Source of the DNA: DASTFY01 sp963769115 | GTDB lineage: Bacteria > Actinomycetota > Acidimicrobiia > Acidimicrobiales > Ilumatobacteraceae | NCBI GenBank assembly: GCA_963769115.1 | Contig: CAVYKN010000020.1 | Coordinates: 124,001 to 188,000 of the forward strand | Direction: 5' to 3' | DNA: 64,000 bases | Made by a program: the position numbers and the translations under genes | Notes under the pieces: generated by a model | What the model was told of the DNA's origin: nothing | The model's input: only the letters and a program-made list of their open reading frames with translations | Database searches by the model: none | In this document: positions 63,065 to 64,000 of the stretch, piece after piece | Position numbering within the stretch: position 1 is the first letter of the stretch | Layout: the number at the start of each line of letters is the position of its first letter

Positions 63065-63079
63065 GTCAACACCGTTGAC
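63065..63079. promoter_or_regulatory. TetR-type operator candidate
   Basis: GTCAAC-ACC-GTTGAC, a perfect 6-bp inverted repeat in the 48-bp gap between divergent acyl-CoA dehydrogenase and hydrolase genes. TTGACA (63075-63080) overlaps it and could be the -35 of the hydrolase promoter, so binding would block both. The TetR gene is in the dehydrogenase operon. Confidence 0.6.
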
Positions 63080-63110
63080 AAACGAACCGGTGCGCTGCCA
63101 AGGTCGCCCC

Positions 63111-63917
63111 GTGCCGCACGCACCACGCGACGTGGATGGCCCCATCGCCTGGCGGGAGGCCGGGGAGGGGCCGGTGGTCGTGCTGCTGCACGGCCTCGGG
63201 GGGAGCCGCACGGCCTGGGAGCCGCAGCTCACCGCCCTGGCGGCGTCCTGGCGGGTCGTGGCCTGGGATCTGCCCGGCTACGGCGCCTCGGCTCCGCTGG
63301 CCGGACCGCTCGACTTCGACGGGCTGGCCGATGCCGTGGCCCGGCTGCTGGACACCGCCGGCACCGAGGCCGCCCACCTGGTCGGGCTGTCCTTCGGCGG
63401 CATGATCGCCCAGCACACCGCTCTGCGGCACCCGGGCCGGGTGCGCAGCCTGGCGCTGCTGGCCACCAGTCCTGCCTTCGGTCTGGACGGGACCTCGGCC
63501 AGCGCCTGGCGGGCCGGCCGGCTCGCTCCGCTCGATGCCGGCCGCACCCCGGCCGACATCGCTCCTGAGGTCATCGACGCCATCGCTGGCCCTGGCCTCA
63601 CGGCGCCCGCCCGCGCCGAGCAGGTGGCGGCCATGGCCCGGATCCCTACGGAGGGGCTGCGCCAGGCCATCGCCTGCCTGCCCACGCACGACACCCGCGC
63701 CCGACTGGCCGAGGTCACGGTGCCGACCCTCGTCGTCACCGGTGAGCTCGACGCCGAGACACCGCCCGGGTACGGCCGGGCGCTGGCCGGCGCCATCCCG
63801 CGCGCCCGGTTCGTGCTGGTGCCGGGGGCCGGGCACCTGCTGCCGGCCGAGATGCCGGAGGAGGTGAACGCGCTGCTGATGGAGCACCTCGCCGCCGTGG
63901 AGCAGGATGGGCCCTGA
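63111..63917 (+). CDS. Alpha/beta hydrolase
   Basis: A 268-aa alpha/beta hydrolase: VVVLLHGLGGSRTAWEPQ, DLPGYGAS, nucleophile VGLSFGGMIAQ, the late Asp in TGELDAETP and the catalytic His in PGAGHLLPAEMP. This is the 3-oxoadipate enol-lactonase/epoxide-hydrolase-like subgroup. GTG 63111 is the start. Its stop overlaps the next gene's ATG (TGATG), so both are coupled. Confidence 0.88.
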   Translation: MPHAPRDVDGPIAWREAGEGPVVVLLHGLGGSRTAWEPQLTALAASWRVVAWDLPGYGASAPLAGPLDFDGLADAVARLLDTAGTEAAHLVGLSFGGMIAQHTALRHPGRVRSLALLATSPAFGLDGTSASAWRAGRLAPLDAGRTPADIAPEVIDAIAGPGLTAPARAEQVAAMARIPTEGLRQAIACLPTHDTRARLAEVTVPTLVVTGELDAETPPGYGRALAGAIPRARFVLVPGAGHLLPAEMPEEVNALLMEHLAAVEQDGP

Positions 63918-64000
63918 TGGCCGAGTGGCGCTGGATCCGGATCTTCGCCGAGCAGTTCGAGCGTTGCGGCCTCGTCCCGGGTGAGGTCGTGGCCGTGCTC
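63917..64000 (+). CDS. Unidentified protein, 3' partial
   Basis: Only 28 codons are in the window: MAEWRWIRIFAEQFERCGLV followed by PGEVVAVL. The start overlaps the hydrolase stop by one base, which supports a real gene. The beginning resembles leucyl aminopeptidase/NicX-like (M29-type) proteins, but the fragment is too short to assign a family. Confidence 0.5.
   Translation, partial: MAEWRWIRIFAEQFERCGLVPGEVVAVL

Noticed and set aside
61176..63110. Long plus-strand extension ahead of the last hydrolase
   Set aside because: Antisense to the TetR and acyl-CoA dehydrogenase genes; the hydrolase starts at GTG 63111.

Overview
The window is about 64 kb of very GC-rich actinobacterial chromosome spanning the replication origin. 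Evidence for Actinomycetota: the gene order rpmH-rnpA-yidD-yidC-jag-rsmG-parA-parB on one side of dnaA and dnaN-recF-dciA(DUF721)-gyrB-gyrA-DUF3566-tRNA-Ile on the other; a cwlM-trxA-trxB-anti-sigma-sigM block; a DUF5318 gene near ino1-padR; rpsF-ssb-rpsR-rplI-dnaB; a mycothiol-dependent-type enzyme; and luciferase-like F420/flavin oxidoreductases. The order resembles Mycobacterium, but several mycobacterial genes (murJ/mviN, ponA, mutT4, cobT) are missing from their usual places. A deep-branching, Acidimicrobiia-like actinobacterium is my guess, not something the sequence proves.

Layout. 1-1.8 kb: PspC-type sensor kinase plus LuxR-type response regulator. 1.9-8.6 kb: small metabolic genes (Sm-like small protein, DinB, PhyH dioxygenase, two luciferase-like monooxygenases, a mycothiol-type isomerase, an amidohydrolase). 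8.7-14 kb: cobalamin nucleotide-loop genes cobC, cobU, cobS and cobD, interrupted by a TPM-domain membrane protein and pspA. 14-19.3 kb: PRC/MgtE_N/CBS protein, DUF1003, hydrolase, dehydrogenase, DUF899. 19.5-30 kb (mainly minus strand): tRNA-Ile, DUF3566, TadE-like, gyrA, gyrB, dciA, recF, dnaN, oriC, dnaA. 30.5-35.6 kb (plus): rpmH to parB. 35.7-45.5 kb (minus): cwlM-like, trxA, trxB, a small membrane protein, anti-sigma, ECF sigma, Ser/Thr kinase, DegV, DUF6049, GNAT. 45.5-49.8 kb: deacetylase, CCA-adding enzyme, methyltransferase, amidohydrolase. 49.9-54 kb: ino1, padR, DUF5318, zinc ribbon, DUF192 lipoprotein, phosphoesterase. 54.3-57.6 kb: rpsF-ssb-rpsR-rplI-dnaB. 57.6-64 kb: glyoxalase-like, EamA transporter, HD hydrolase, aminotransferase, TetR, acyl-CoA dehydrogenase, hydrolase, and the start of one more gene.

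Replication control is well represented. The dnaN-dnaA gap holds TAG-type trinucleotide repeats next to DnaA-box-like sites. A head-to-head DnaA box pair sits ahead of dnaA. Further DnaA boxes lie beyond parB and ahead of dnaB, and a near-consensus parS lies between rsmG and parA. Other visible control sites are a perfect PadR-type palindrome ahead of padR-ino1 and a TetR-type palindrome ahead of the acyl-CoA dehydrogenase.

A striking technical feature: about 19 genes, including gyrB, parA, ssb, trxB and sigM, can only be read through by assuming one or more single-base indels, mostly an extra base in a short homopolymer. Because essential housekeeping genes are hit as often as others, I treat these as consensus errors rather than pseudogenes and give each gene's full inferred span. 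I found no rRNA, CRISPR array, insertion sequence, prophage or intein. I did not find a clear-cut novel multi-gene system; the strongest leads are the free kinase with a discoidin-like ectodomain in the murJ position, the degenerate CwlM-like amidase, the acidic-tailed bS18, and the origin architecture.
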